Origin: Bauldia sp.
GTDB taxonomy: Bacteria; Pseudomonadota; Alphaproteobacteria; Rhizobiales; Kaistiaceae
NCBI GenBank assembly: GCA_022841545.1
Contig: JALHRF010000014.1
Coordinates: forward strand, 1 to 44,189
DNA: 44,189 nucleotides
Reading direction: 5' to 3'
Part shown: positions 1 to 8,296 of the stretch, piece by piece
How the letters are laid out: each line of letters opens with the position of its first letter
Numbering within the stretch: the stretch's first letter is position 1
Program-made: the position numbers and the translations under genes
The notes under the pieces: generated by a model
The model's input: the letters and a program-made list of their open reading frames with translations, nothing else
The model's database searches: none
What the model was told of the DNA's origin: nothing

Positions 1-39
1 GCCCAAGCCTTTCCGGCCCCACCTGACCAGGCCTCGCGC

Positions 40-1182
40 ATGACGACTTCGACAGTGGCCGGCATCAACGACCCGGTTCAGAGCATGCGGGACGGGATAC
101 CGTCGAGCCAGAGGTCGGTCGGCCGGCTGATCATCGTCGCCGGCACGCTGCTGTTCGCCGCCGCGCTCCTCTTCCAGGTGCTATTCGCCACCGGCGTAAC
201 GGCCTCCGGCTTCGCGTCCTGGCGGCCCGTCCTCTATGCCTACGTGCTCTGGGCGCTCGCGGTGACGTTCGGCCAAATGATGATCCGGGGCGAGAGGGGC
301 CAGCGCGCCGCGTTCGTGCTGCCGGCGGTCTTCTTCACCGTGGCCCTGGTGATCTTCCCGACTCTGTTCGGGCTCTACCTCGCTTTCACCGACTGGAACC
401 TCAGCGCGGCCGTCGGCCGGCGCTTCAACGGCGTCGACAACATCGTCGCCCTCTGGAACGACCCGTTCTACTGGAACGCGCTCCAGAACATGGTCTACTA
501 CGTGATCGCGGTCTTCTTCGAATACGCGATCGCCTTCGGCCTCGCCGTCCTCCTCAACACCGAGATCAGGGCGCGCCGGTTCTTCAGGGTGGTGTTCCTG
601 CTGCCGTTCATGCTGTCGCCGGTGGCGGTGAGCTGGATGATCGGCAAGTCGATCATGGAGAACCGCTTCGGCCCGGTCGCCCGCCTTGCCCGCTTCCTCG
701 GCTGGGAGAACCCCGCCTTCTTCACCGACCCCTGGATCGCACGGCTGTCGATCGAGGTGATGGACGCCTGGGTGTTCATCCCGCTGATGATGATCCTCCT
801 CCTCGCCGGCCTCCAGGCGCTGCCGAAGGACATCCTCGAGGCGGCGAAGGTCGACGGCGCAAGCCCGTGGCAGACCTTCTGGCGCATCACCTTCCCGCTG
901 ATGCTGCCGGTGAGCGTCACCGCCATCCTCATCCGCATCATCTTCAAGCTGAAGCTCGCCGACATCGTCATCAACGTCACCTCCGGCGGCCCCGGCGGTG
1001 CCACCGACACCGTGTCGAGCTTCATCTACCGGGAGTATCGCGACCGCTCCAACGTCGGCTATGGGACCGCGCTGGCCGAGTTCTACCTGATCGCGATCAT
1101 CATCTTCATCACCATCGCGCTCCTCGTCACCACCCGATGGGTCAGCCGCTACTCGACGGGTCGGCCCGTCGAGAGCCGGTAG
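40..1182 (+). CDS. Sugar ABC transporter permease (MalF/UgpA type)
   Basis: Inner-membrane permease of a carbohydrate-type ABC importer (binding-protein-dependent transport family), 380 residues. About seven to eight hydrophobic segments are visible, the first two in an N-terminal extension (about residues 30-85) before the core permease domain. Near residues 267-290 is the EAA loop, reading EAAKVDGASPWQTFWRITFP, which docks on the ATPase. The ATG follows a weak ribosome-binding region and the stop lies 8 bases before the next permease gene, so the two are co-transcribed and should form a heterodimer. The solute-binding protein and ATPase are not in the window; they may lie upstream. The substrate cannot be read from the sequence. 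Confidence 0.9.
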   Translation: MTTSTVAGINDPVQSMRDGIPSSQRSVGRLIIVAGTLLFAAALLFQVLFATGVTASGFASWRPVLYAYVLWALAVTFGQMMIRGERGQRAAFVLPAVFFTVALVIFPTLFGLYLAFTDWNLSAAVGRRFNGVDNIVALWNDPFYWNALQNMVYYVIAVFFEYAIAFGLAVLLNTEIRARRFFRVVFLLPFMLSPVAVSWMIGKSIMENRFGPVARLARFLGWENPAFFTDPWIARLSIEVMDAWVFIPLMMILLLAGLQALPKDILEAAKVDGASPWQTFWRITFPLMLPVSVTAILIRIIFKLKLADIVINVTSGGPGGATDTVSSFIYREYRDRSNVGYGTALAEFYLIAIIIFITIALLVTTRWVSRYSTGRPVESR

Positions 1183-1190
1183 GAGGCGAG

Positions 1191-2117
1191 ATGACCACCA
1201 CCACCGCCACCATCGCCGACCGTCCCTTCGAGGACCGGCACCAGCGTACGCGCTTCGTCATCAGCCGGATCGTCATCTACGGCATACTGATCCTCTGGGC
1301 CTTCATCTGCCTGTTCCCGATCTACTGGACCCTCACCACGTCGTTCAAGGCGGCGCCGAATGTGATGCAGGGTCATCTCATCCCCTTCGTCGACTTCCAG
1401 CCGGACTGGAAAGGATGGCGCTCGCTCGGCCTGTCGCCGGACACGATCTTCGAAACCTCGACGGTGCGCGAGCAGTTCCTGGCGCGCTTCATCAACAGCC
1501 TGATCGCATCGATCGGCGCCTCGCTTCTCGCCGTGGCGATCGGGGCGCTGGCCGGCTACGGCCTGGCGCGCTTCCCCTACCGGTTCGGGCCGATGCGCAA
1601 TAACGACATCTCGTTCTTCTTCCTGTCGCAGCTGATCCTGCCACCGGTCGTTCTCGCGATGCCGTTCCTCGTCCTCTACAAGGAGCTCGCCCTCCTCGAC
1701 TCCCTCCCCGGCCTGATCCTCGTCTACACGCTGATGGTGCTGCCGATCGTCATCTGGATCATGCGCGACCAGTTCATGACGATTCCGATCGAGCTCGAGG
1801 AAGCGGCGCTGGTCGACGGGTTGACGATCTGGGGAACCTTCATGCGCATCGTGCTGCCGCTGGCGCTGCCCGGCATGGTCGCGGCACTCATCCTCGCGCT
1901 GGTACTGTGCTGGAACGAGTACTTTTTCGCCGCCCTTCTCTCGGGAGCCAGCGCCCAGACCCTCCCGGTCATGGTCGCGAGCCAGACCGGATCGCAAGGC
2001 ATCAGCTGGTGGTCGATGGCGGCGCTGTCGACGGCAGCAATCCTGCCGCTCATCGTCGTCGGAATCCTGCTCGAGCGCTACATCATCAAAGGCCTGACGG
2101 CCGGCGCGGTGAAATAG
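1191..2117 (+). CDS. Sugar ABC transporter permease (MalG/UgpE type)
   Basis: Second inner-membrane permease of the same importer, 308 residues from the ATG at 1191, which follows a good AGGAGGCGAG ribosome-binding site. A longer open frame upstream is overlap with the first permease and was not used. Six membrane spans are visible, and an EAA loop (EEAALVDGLTIWGTFMRIVL) sits in the second half, as in MalG-class CUT1 permeases. It partners the preceding permease. The gene ends 6 bases before the stop of a transglutaminase-like gene on the other strand, so it is the last gene of its operon. A sugar or sugar-alcohol substrate is likely by family, but unproven. Confidence 0.9.
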   Translation: MTTTTATIADRPFEDRHQRTRFVISRIVIYGILILWAFICLFPIYWTLTTSFKAAPNVMQGHLIPFVDFQPDWKGWRSLGLSPDTIFETSTVREQFLARFINSLIASIGASLLAVAIGALAGYGLARFPYRFGPMRNNDISFFFLSQLILPPVVLAMPFLVLYKELALLDSLPGLILVYTLMVLPIVIWIMRDQFMTIPIELEEAALVDGLTIWGTFMRIVLPLALPGMVAALILALVLCWNEYFFAALLSGASAQTLPVMVASQTGSQGISWWSMAALSTAAILPLIVVGILLERYIIKGLTAGAVK

Positions 2118-2123
2118 AAGCGG

Positions 2124-2951
2124 TCACGCCGTCGCGGCCGCGGGCTCCAGAATTTCGTCGGTGATCACCTTGAAGCCCGCGAGCGTCGCCGGCCCGAACG
2201 AGGTGACGATCGCGACGTCGGTGGCGTCGCGGCCCCGCGCCATCAGGATGCGGCCGATGCGCGGCTTGTTGTGGCGCGCGTCGAAGGTGTACCAGCGTCC
2301 GCCGAGATAGACCTCGAACCAGGCGCTGAAATCCATCGGCGCGGGGTCGTACGGCACGCCGATATCGCCGAGATAGCCCGTGCAATAGCGGGCCGGGATG
2401 TTCATGCAGCGGCAAAGCGTGACGGCGAGGTGGGCGAAGTCCCGGCACACGCCCCGGCCCTCATGATAGGCGTCCCATGCGGTCTTGGTCGGGCTGGCAT
2501 GCTCGTAGCCGAACTTGATCCGCTCATGCACGAAGGTGCAGATCGCCTGGACGAGCGGCCACCCCTTCGGAACGTTTCCGAAGAGCGACCAGGCGATGTC
2601 GCTGAAGCGGTCCGTCTCGCAGTAGCGGCTGCCGAGCAGGTAGACCAGCACCTCGACCGGCAGCGTCTCGAGCGTGTGCTGGGGCGCGTCGGGGACGACG
2701 ACGTCCGGATCCCCGCTGTCGCTGACCGTGAACAGCGTCGACAGGGTCACCCGGCCGGCGGGCGCCTGCATGAAATGGCAGATATTGCCGAAACCGTCGC
2801 GATACTCCGTCGCGTGGACGGCAGGGTCGATCCGCAGCTCGTCCCGTGTCAGCAGATCGAGCCCGCGCGAGGGGTGTACGCTCAGCGCCAGGATCATCGG
2901 CGTCGGCTGCGGACAGTCATAGGCGATCTCGTAGCCCGCACGAAGTTTCAA
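2124..2951 (-). CDS. Transglutaminase-like protein with altered His position
   Basis: Transglutaminase/protease-like family protein (cysteine-protease fold), 275 residues from a TTG at 2951 preceded by a GGAAAGGG site; no ATG lies in frame nearby, and the conserved part begins directly with KLRAGYEIAYDCPQPTPM. The core holds the nucleophile region GRGVCRDFAHLA (Cys169) and YTFDARHN (Asp224). At the expected catalytic His, the sequence reads MDFSAWFEVYL, so the position is Ser209. This may be a subfamily trait or may mean a non-catalytic role. It lies 91 bases downstream of a second transglutaminase-like gene on the same strand, so the pair is probably co-transcribed. No signal peptide is seen; the substrate is unknown. 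Confidence 0.8.
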   Translation of the reverse strand: MKLRAGYEIAYDCPQPTPMILALSVHPSRGLDLLTRDELRIDPAVHATEYRDGFGNICHFMQAPAGRVTLSTLFTVSDSGDPDVVVPDAPQHTLETLPVEVLVYLLGSRYCETDRFSDIAWSLFGNVPKGWPLVQAICTFVHERIKFGYEHASPTKTAWDAYHEGRGVCRDFAHLAVTLCRCMNIPARYCTGYLGDIGVPYDPAPMDFSAWFEVYLGGRWYTFDARHNKPRIGRILMARGRDATDVAIVTSFGPATLAGFKVITDEILEPAAATA

Positions 2952-3042
2952 GGAAGAACCCTTTCCAGCCGCCACACGTCGCGTCGAAGCGCATCTAAGT
3001 CCCGAACAGCGGGAAAGGTTCCGTCCAAGGCCGATCGCCGCG

Positions 3043-3939
3043 TCACCGGCTGGCGCGGCCCAGGCGGTCCGGCCCCGCCGCATTGGCGGTGACCTTGACC
3101 GCCACCTGCATCGCGATGTGGTCCGATGCCGACCCGAACCACGACCCCTGTAGTGGAATCGCGGCGGACGGATCGTGAACCACGGCGACGCGCACGAGGT
3201 CCTTGTTGCCGATGGCGCCGCTCGAGGGATCGAAGTCCACCCAACCCGGCCCCGGCACGTAGACCTGCACCCAGGCATGGGTGTTGCCGCCGGTGAGGCT
3301 GTCGTCATCGTCGGCCACCTTGAGGTAGCCTGACACGAACCGCGCCGCGAAGCCGAGCGATCGGAGCGCCGCGATCATCAGCACCGCCAGGTCGCGGCAG
3401 CTTCCACTCGCCCGCTGCAACGTCTCCGTCGGGCTCTGGATGCCTTTTTCGTGCCGGGCGACATGCCGGCAGGTGCGCTTGATGGTCCGGGTCATGTCGA
3501 CGATGAGGTCGCCGGTATGGGTCGGGCCGTCATACGCGACGAAGCCGGCGGCCCAGCGTTCGACGTCCGGATGCTGTCCGATCGGCGTCGTGAACGGGGT
3601 GAGGCTGGCCCGGTCTTCTGCGGGATAGGCAAAAGGGAAGGTTCGCGCGAAATACGCGATCTCATCCCGATCGAAGCCCGTCGCCGCATGGTCCACGCTG
3701 GTGGTGCTGGAAAAGGTCAGCTCGTCCGCGTGAACCGCAAATGCCGCCACCGCCAGATGATTGCCAAAAGCATCCCGCGTCCACGACAGGCGGCTCGGAC
3801 CGGGGGTGATCTCGATCGCGGCATCGAGGACGCGCTGGTCCCCGTCGTCGCGCGGGCGCAGCATCATCACGTGTTCGCCGAACGCCACCGGCCGCCGGTA
3901 GCGGTAGGTCGTCAGGTGTCTGATCGTGAGAATCGGCAT
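3043..3939 (-). CDS. Transglutaminase-like protein with full catalytic triad
   Basis: Transglutaminase-like family protein of 298 residues. The N-terminal half (about 1-110) matches the beta-rich domain of bacterial transglutaminase-like proteins, beginning MPILTIRHLTTYRYRRPVAF. The C-terminal papain-like core shows the triad: Cys181 in SGSCRDLAV, His221 in NTHAWVQVYV and Asp237 in WVDFDP. No signal peptide is visible, so it probably acts in the cytoplasm. Such proteins are commonly encoded near one another in alphaproteobacteria and are thought to act as peptidases or amidases, but the substrate here is unknown. It precedes the related gene at 2124-2951, in which the His is replaced. Confidence 0.85.
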   Translation of the reverse strand: MPILTIRHLTTYRYRRPVAFGEHVMMLRPRDDGDQRVLDAAIEITPGPSRLSWTRDAFGNHLAVAAFAVHADELTFSSTTSVDHAATGFDRDEIAYFARTFPFAYPAEDRASLTPFTTPIGQHPDVERWAAGFVAYDGPTHTGDLIVDMTRTIKRTCRHVARHEKGIQSPTETLQRASGSCRDLAVLMIAALRSLGFAARFVSGYLKVADDDDSLTGGNTHAWVQVYVPGPGWVDFDPSSGAIGNKDLVRVAVVHDPSAAIPLQGSWFGSASDHIAMQVAVKVTANAAGPDRLGRASR

Positions 3940-4026
3940 GGCCGTCCCGCGCCCCGTTCAAGTCCGGTAGCACGCAAGTCCTATGCCACCAAATGGGGCT
4001 TTTTCCCGGGGCGACCACTCAAAAAA

Positions 4027-4788
4027 TCAGGCGATGCACTCCCCGCCGTCGATCACCAGCGCATGCCCGGTCATGAACGAAGACCGGTCGGAGGCGAGGA
4101 AAAGGATGGACTCCGCGATCTCCTCGACCGTGGCGAAGCGCCCCAACGGGATCTTTTGCCGGACGTATTCGAGGAGCGCCTCGCGCCCGCCCATCTGGCG
4201 GGTGAAGGCATCGTTGAAGGGCGTATCGACCCAGCCGGGGCAGAGCGCGTTCACCCGCACGCCGTACTTGCCGTAGTCGATCGCGACCTGCTTCACCATC
4301 GCAACAGCGGCATGCTTGGAGGTGGCGTAGGCGATCATCTCGTGGTCGTAGAACACGCCCGAGTTGGACGAGGTGACGATGATTGAACCCCTCCCCGCCG
4401 TCTGCATGTGCGGCATGACCAGCCGCATCAGCCGGAAATGGGCGGCGACGTTGACCTGCCACGATGCCTCCATGCCGGCAGGATCGACCGCGGTGAGCGG
4501 CCCTTCGACCTGGATGCCGGCGTGGCTGTGGAGGATGTCGATCCGGCCATAGGCCTCGATTGCGCCCTGGACCAGGCGCTCCAGCGCCGCCGGCTCGGCC
4601 ACGTCGGTCGCGATTGCCCTGGCACGGCCGCTGCCCTTGATGATGGTCCGCGCGGTCGCCTCTCCCGCCACCGCGTCGCGGTCGGCGACGACGACCGCCG
4701 CGCCCTCGCGCGCCATGGCGATGGCACCGGCCCGGCCGATGCCCGACCCCGCCCCCGTGACGATCGCCACCCGCCCCTGAAGGATCAT
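4027..4788 (-). CDS. SDR family NAD(P)-dependent oxidoreductase
   Basis: Classical short-chain dehydrogenase/reductase, 253 residues, the usual length. The cofactor motif TGAGSGIG is at residues 11-18, the catalytic Ser at about 141, and the YATSK motif places Tyr154 and Lys158. An Asp in VVVADRD at the end of the second beta strand favours NAD over NADP. The usual NNAG reads HSHAG here. The ATG at 4788 follows a strong AGGAGGGA site; a longer frame upstream was rejected. It is divergent from a class III aminotransferase across 115 bases, which suggests shared control. The substrate is unknown; an alcohol or polyol is plausible next to a sugar transporter. Confidence 0.9.
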   Translation of the reverse strand: MILQGRVAIVTGAGSGIGRAGAIAMAREGAAVVVADRDAVAGEATARTIIKGSGRARAIATDVAEPAALERLVQGAIEAYGRIDILHSHAGIQVEGPLTAVDPAGMEASWQVNVAAHFRLMRLVMPHMQTAGRGSIIVTSSNSGVFYDHEMIAYATSKHAAVAMVKQVAIDYGKYGVRVNALCPGWVDTPFNDAFTRQMGGREALLEYVRQKIPLGRFATVEEIAESILFLASDRSSFMTGHALVIDGGECIA

Positions 4789-4823
4789 CCGCCCGTCCCT
4801 CCTGCCGTCTGCTCGCACCGAGG

Positions 4824-4850
4824 TGTCAATTCCCCGGACGGTCGTGTCAA
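4824..4850. promoter_or_regulatory. Direct repeat TGTCAA in divergent promoter region
   Basis: Two identical TGTCAA hexamers (4824-4829 and 4845-4850) lie 21 bases apart, two helical turns, between the divergent SDR and aminotransferase genes. Read on the minus strand each is TTGACA, a perfect sigma70 -35 hexamer, but neither has a convincing -10 at the right distance. They could be paired half-sites for a regulator or promoter elements for the SDR gene. Confidence 0.3.
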
Positions 4851-4903
4851 GTCGGGTCCCCGGCCGCCGCCTAGTGTCGGGGAGGATCGGAGAGGCACGC
4901 GAG

Positions 4904-6184
4904 ATGAGCCAGGCCAAGGACGACTTCATCGCGAAGACCATCCAGTACTGGAACCCCGGCAAGACGCTGGAATGGCAGCGCCAGGGCATCGACCTCGTCA
5001 TCGACAAGCGCGAGGGCTACTACCTCCATGACATGGATGGCCGCCGGCTGATCAACCTCCACCTCAATGGCGGCATCTATTCCCTCGGCCATCGGAACCC
5101 CGAAGTGATCGCCGCCGTCCGCGAGGGCATGGAGCACTTCGATATCGGCAACCACCACTTCCCCGCCCTGATGCGGACGGAGCTGGCGGAAATGCTGGCC
5201 AAGAACGCGCCGCACGGCCTCCACTTCTCGATGTTCGCCTCGGGCGGCGGCGAAGCGATCGACATCGCGCTCAAGAGCGCCCGCCATGCCACCCAGCGCC
5301 GGCGCATCATCTGCCTGCAGCGCTGCTACCATGGCCATACCGGCCTCGCCGTCCAGGTCGGCGACGACCGCTTCTCGAAGCTGTTCCTGTCGGAGGCGCA
5401 CGAAGGCGACGTCACCAAGGTGCCGTTCAACGACCTCGCGGCGATGGAGGCGGAGATCGCCAAGGGCGACGCGGCCTGCGTCATCATCGAGTCGATCCCG
5501 GCCACTTACGGCTTTCCGATGCCGCTCCCGGGCTACCTCGCCGCGATCAAGGCGGCTTGCGAGAAGGTGGGCACGCTGTTCATCGCCGACGAGGTGCAGA
5601 CCGGGCTTATGCGCTCCGGCGAGATGTGGTGCATCGACACTTATGGCGTCGTGCCCGACATGATTGTCACCGGAAAAGGGCTGTCCGGCGGCATCTATCC
5701 GATCGCCGCGGTGATCGCCAACGAGAGGTCGGCGGCATGGCTCAAGGAGGACGGCTGGGGCCACATGTCGTCCTTCGGCGGCGCCGAACTCGGCTGCATC
5801 GCCGCCCACAAGGTGATGGAGATCGTGTCGCGGCCGGAGACGCGCTCGCAGTGCCACTACGTCGCCCACTACCTCCGGCAGGGCCTTGCCGAGATCCAGG
5901 CGCACCATCCCGATTTCTTCGTCGGCATCCGCCAGCGCGGGTTGATCATGGGCCTCGAGTTCGATCATCCCGAGGGCGCGGTCCAGGTGATGCGCGACTG
6001 CTACCGGAACGGCATCTGGGCGATCTACTCCGCGCTCGACCCGCGCTCGCTCCAGTTCAAGCCGGGGCTGCTCTGCGACGTCGCACTCTGCGACGACATC
6101 CTCAACCGGCTCGACGCCGCGGTGGGCCAGTCACGGGCGGCGCTGTTCGGGACGGAGCGGAGATGGCGCAGGGAAGCAGCGTGA
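4904..6184 (+). CDS. Class III aminotransferase / phospholyase-like PLP enzyme
   Basis: PLP-dependent fold-type I enzyme of the class III aminotransferase family, 426 residues. The start is the ATG at 4904 after a GGAGAGG site. The Schiff-base lysine is Lys258 in VTGKGLSGG; the cofactor Asp lies in IADEVQTGL, and the ASGGGEAIDIALKSAR loop binds the PLP phosphate. The family covers omega-amino acid and amino-alcohol transaminases and the phospholyases that act on phosphoethanolamine or phosphohydroxylysine. The next gene on the strand is an APH-fold kinase; because phospholyases work on the products of such kinases, a phospholyase role is possible but not shown. Sequence alone does not settle transaminase versus lyase. 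Confidence 0.85.
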   Translation: MSQAKDDFIAKTIQYWNPGKTLEWQRQGIDLVIDKREGYYLHDMDGRRLINLHLNGGIYSLGHRNPEVIAAVREGMEHFDIGNHHFPALMRTELAEMLAKNAPHGLHFSMFASGGGEAIDIALKSARHATQRRRIICLQRCYHGHTGLAVQVGDDRFSKLFLSEAHEGDVTKVPFNDLAAMEAEIAKGDAACVIIESIPATYGFPMPLPGYLAAIKAACEKVGTLFIADEVQTGLMRSGEMWCIDTYGVVPDMIVTGKGLSGGIYPIAAVIANERSAAWLKEDGWGHMSSFGGAELGCIAAHKVMEIVSRPETRSQCHYVAHYLRQGLAEIQAHHPDFFVGIRQRGLIMGLEFDHPEGAVQVMRDCYRNGIWAIYSALDPRSLQFKPGLLCDVALCDDILNRLDAAVGQSRAALFGTERRWRREAA

Positions 6185-6205
6185 CCTTGCAGCGCGCACC
6201 TTCCT

Positions 6206-6298
6206 GTCATTCCTGCGAAAGCGGGAACCCAGTAAACACCGTCGTCTCCGAGCGAAACGCGGCCTCGTTTACTGGGTCCCCGCTTTCGCGGGGATGAC
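6206..6298. repeat. REP-like palindromic intergenic repeat
   Basis: Two 32-base arms (6206-6237 and 6267-6298) are inverted copies agreeing at 29 of 32 positions, separated by a 29-base spacer. The arm core is GCGAAAGCGGG after GTCAT, the form of the REP-like palindromes scattered through many alphaproteobacterial genomes. In RNA all three mismatches fall as G-U pairs or near-pairs, so a long hairpin would form between the aminotransferase and kinase messages and could reduce expression of the second gene. Confidence 0.85.
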
Positions 6299-6321
6299 GG
6301 TGGTGGTTGGCATTCCGCGCC

Positions 6322-7332
6322 ATGCCCGATTTCGACGCCCTCCCCCACGAGCGCAAACTCGAATGCCTGCGCGAGCTGGCAACTGCCGCCCTTGCCTCGT
6401 ATGACCTGCCGCCCGCCTCGCCGCCGGTGCTGATCAACCTCAGCGAAAACGCCACCTACCGCGTCGAGGATCCCGCCAGCGGCCGCCGCTGGGCGCTCCG
6501 CGTCCACCGCGACGGCTACCACACCACTGCCGGCATCCGTTCCGAGCTGGCATGGCTGCAGGCGCTCCGCACCGATCGTGTGGTGATCACCCCCGTTCCC
6601 GTCCCCGGCCGCGACGGCGACCTCATCCAGAAGGTCGGGCACCCCTCGATGCCCGGCCCGCGGCACGTGGTGCTGTTCGACTGGGAGAGCGGCGCCGAAC
6701 CCTCGGAGAAGGACCACCTCACTGACAAGTTCGGCATCCTCGGCGAGGTCACGGCCAGGATGCACCGGCATTCGGAGCGCTGGGGGCGGCCGGCCGGCTT
6801 CGAGCGCCACACCTGGGATTTCGACACCAGTCTCGGCGCCACCCCGCACTGGGGCTCGTGGCGCGACGGCATGGGCCTCGACCCGGAGAAGGAGGCGCTG
6901 TTCGCCCGCACCGTAGCCCTGATCGGCCGCCGCCTCGCCAGTTTCGGCAAGCGACCCGACCGCTTCGGCCTGATCCACTGCGACATGCGCCTCGCCAACC
7001 TCCTCGTCGACGGCGACACGGTGAAGGTCCTCGACTTCGACGACTGCGGCTTCTCCTGGCGCCTCTACGACGCCGCGACCGCCGTCTCGTTCTTCGAACA
7101 CGAACCGCATGTGCCGGAGCTGATGGCCGCCTGGGTCGACGGCTACCGGCGCGTGCTCCGCCTGCCTGCGGAAGACGAGGCGGAGATCCCGACCTTCGTC
7201 ATGCTCCGCCGAATGCTGCTCGTCGCCTGGATCGGCTCGCATGCCGAGACCGACCTCGCCCAGTCGATGGGTGTCTCCTACACCGCGACCACCTGCCCGC
7301 TCTGCGAGGACTATCTCAGTCGGTTCGGGTGA
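6322..7332 (+). CDS. APH-fold phosphotransferase (small-molecule kinase)
   Basis: Kinase of the aminoglycoside phosphotransferase/choline kinase-like fold, 336 residues from the ATG at 6322; a TTG 15 bases upstream is possible, but neither has a clear ribosome-binding site because the REP-like repeat sits just before. The N-terminal lobe has NATYRVED and the ATP-binding Arg-containing strand WALRVHR. The Brenner motif is LIHCDMRLANLL (His219, Asp221), and the metal-binding loop reads VLDFDDCG. The family includes homoserine, hydroxylysine and ethanolamine kinases. Its position behind a class III PLP enzyme suggests an amino alcohol substrate, by analogy with hydroxylysine kinase plus phospholyase. 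It is convergent with tatC. Confidence 0.85.
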   Translation: MPDFDALPHERKLECLRELATAALASYDLPPASPPVLINLSENATYRVEDPASGRRWALRVHRDGYHTTAGIRSELAWLQALRTDRVVITPVPVPGRDGDLIQKVGHPSMPGPRHVVLFDWESGAEPSEKDHLTDKFGILGEVTARMHRHSERWGRPAGFERHTWDFDTSLGATPHWGSWRDGMGLDPEKEALFARTVALIGRRLASFGKRPDRFGLIHCDMRLANLLVDGDTVKVLDFDDCGFSWRLYDAATAVSFFEHEPHVPELMAAWVDGYRRVLRLPAEDEAEIPTFVMLRRMLLVAWIGSHAETDLAQSMGVSYTATTCPLCEDYLSRFG

Positions 7333-7462
7333 ACTCGCCTACTCGAAGCACGAACCTCCCCAGCTGAGGGGCGTCGCCTCACCCACGCGCCTTCAGAGGC
7401 CGTGAAGAGAACCGATAGCCAACCCGGCTCTGTCCGACACGGTATTGGCCGGCGCCCACCCC

Positions 7463-8296
7463 CTACTCCGCGGCCTCTCCGGTGGCGGCGGCGGCGGCGG
7501 CGGCTTCGGCGGCGCTGCGGCGGCGCTCGACCAGCTTCACCGACAGGATCGACGCCTCGTAGAGGAGGATGGTCGGGATGGCGAGGCTGAGCTGGGAGAT
7601 GACGTCGGGCGGGGTCAGCACCGCGGCGACGACGAAGGCGAAGACGATGGCGTAGCGCCGCCACGACTTGAGCGAATCGGAGGTGACGACTCCGATCCGG
7701 GCAAGGAGCGTGAGGACTACAGGCAGCTGGAACACGAAGCCGAAGGCGAGGATCAGCATCATGATGAGGCTGAGATACTCGTTGACCTTGGGCAGGAGCT
7801 CGATCGAGGCCTCGCCAGCGCCGCCGGCCTGCTCCATCGACAGGAAGAAGGTCATGGCGAGCGGCATCACACCGAAATAGACCACGGCCGCGCCAAGGAT
7901 GAAGAGGAGCGGCGTGGCGATCAGGTAGGGCAGGAAGGCCTGGCGTTCGTTCTTGTAGAGGCCAGGGGCGACGAACTTGTAGACCTGGCTGGCGATCACC
8001 GGAAAGGCGATGAAGACAGCGCCGAAGAAGGCGAGCTTGATCTGGGTGATCAGGAATTCCTGCGGCGCGGTGTAGATCAGCTTGATGTCCCGGTCGGGAC
8101 CCGATGCCCACTCATAGGGGAAGACCAGGACGTTGTAGATGTGCCCGGCGAACGCGAAGCAGAGGATGAAGGCGGCGAGAATCGCGAGCATCGCCCACAT
8201 CAGCCGCTTGCGCAGCTCGATGAGGTGCTCCATCAGCGGCGCGCGGCTCGCCTCGATCTCGTCTTCTTCCGGCGGCTTGGGAATGATCGCCGTCAT
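7463..8296 (-). CDS. tatC: Twin-arginine translocase subunit TatC
   Basis: Polytopic inner-membrane receptor of the Sec-independent Tat export system, which recognises twin-arginine signal peptides; 277 residues. The opening [15 protein letters not shown] is the TatC signature, followed by six hydrophobic spans. The C-terminus is an alanine-rich tail encoded by a run of GCN codons (about 7476-7520), not a conserved part of the family. Its ATG overlaps the tatB stop as ATGA, so translation is coupled. It is the last gene of the dgt-argS-nagZ-scpAB-tatABC run and is convergent with the kinase gene. Confidence 0.97.
   Translation of the reverse strand: MTAIIPKPPEEDEIEASRAPLMEHLIELRKRLMWAMLAILAAFILCFAFAGHIYNVLVFPYEWASGPDRDIKLIYTAPQEFLITQIKLAFFGAVFIAFPVIASQVYKFVAPGLYKNERQAFLPYLIATPLLFILGAAVVYFGVMPLAMTFFLSMEQAGGAGEASIELLPKVNEYLSLIMMLILAFGFVFQLPVVLTLLARIGVVTSDSLKSWRRYAIVFAFVVAAVLTPPDVISQLSLAIPTILLYEASILSVKLVERRRSAAEAAAAAAATGEAAE

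Noticed and set aside
7463-7530. GCN trinucleotide run at the tatC end as a functional repeat
   Set aside because: It encodes an alanine-rich tail of a kind often seen on GC-rich genes and shows no regular longer unit.
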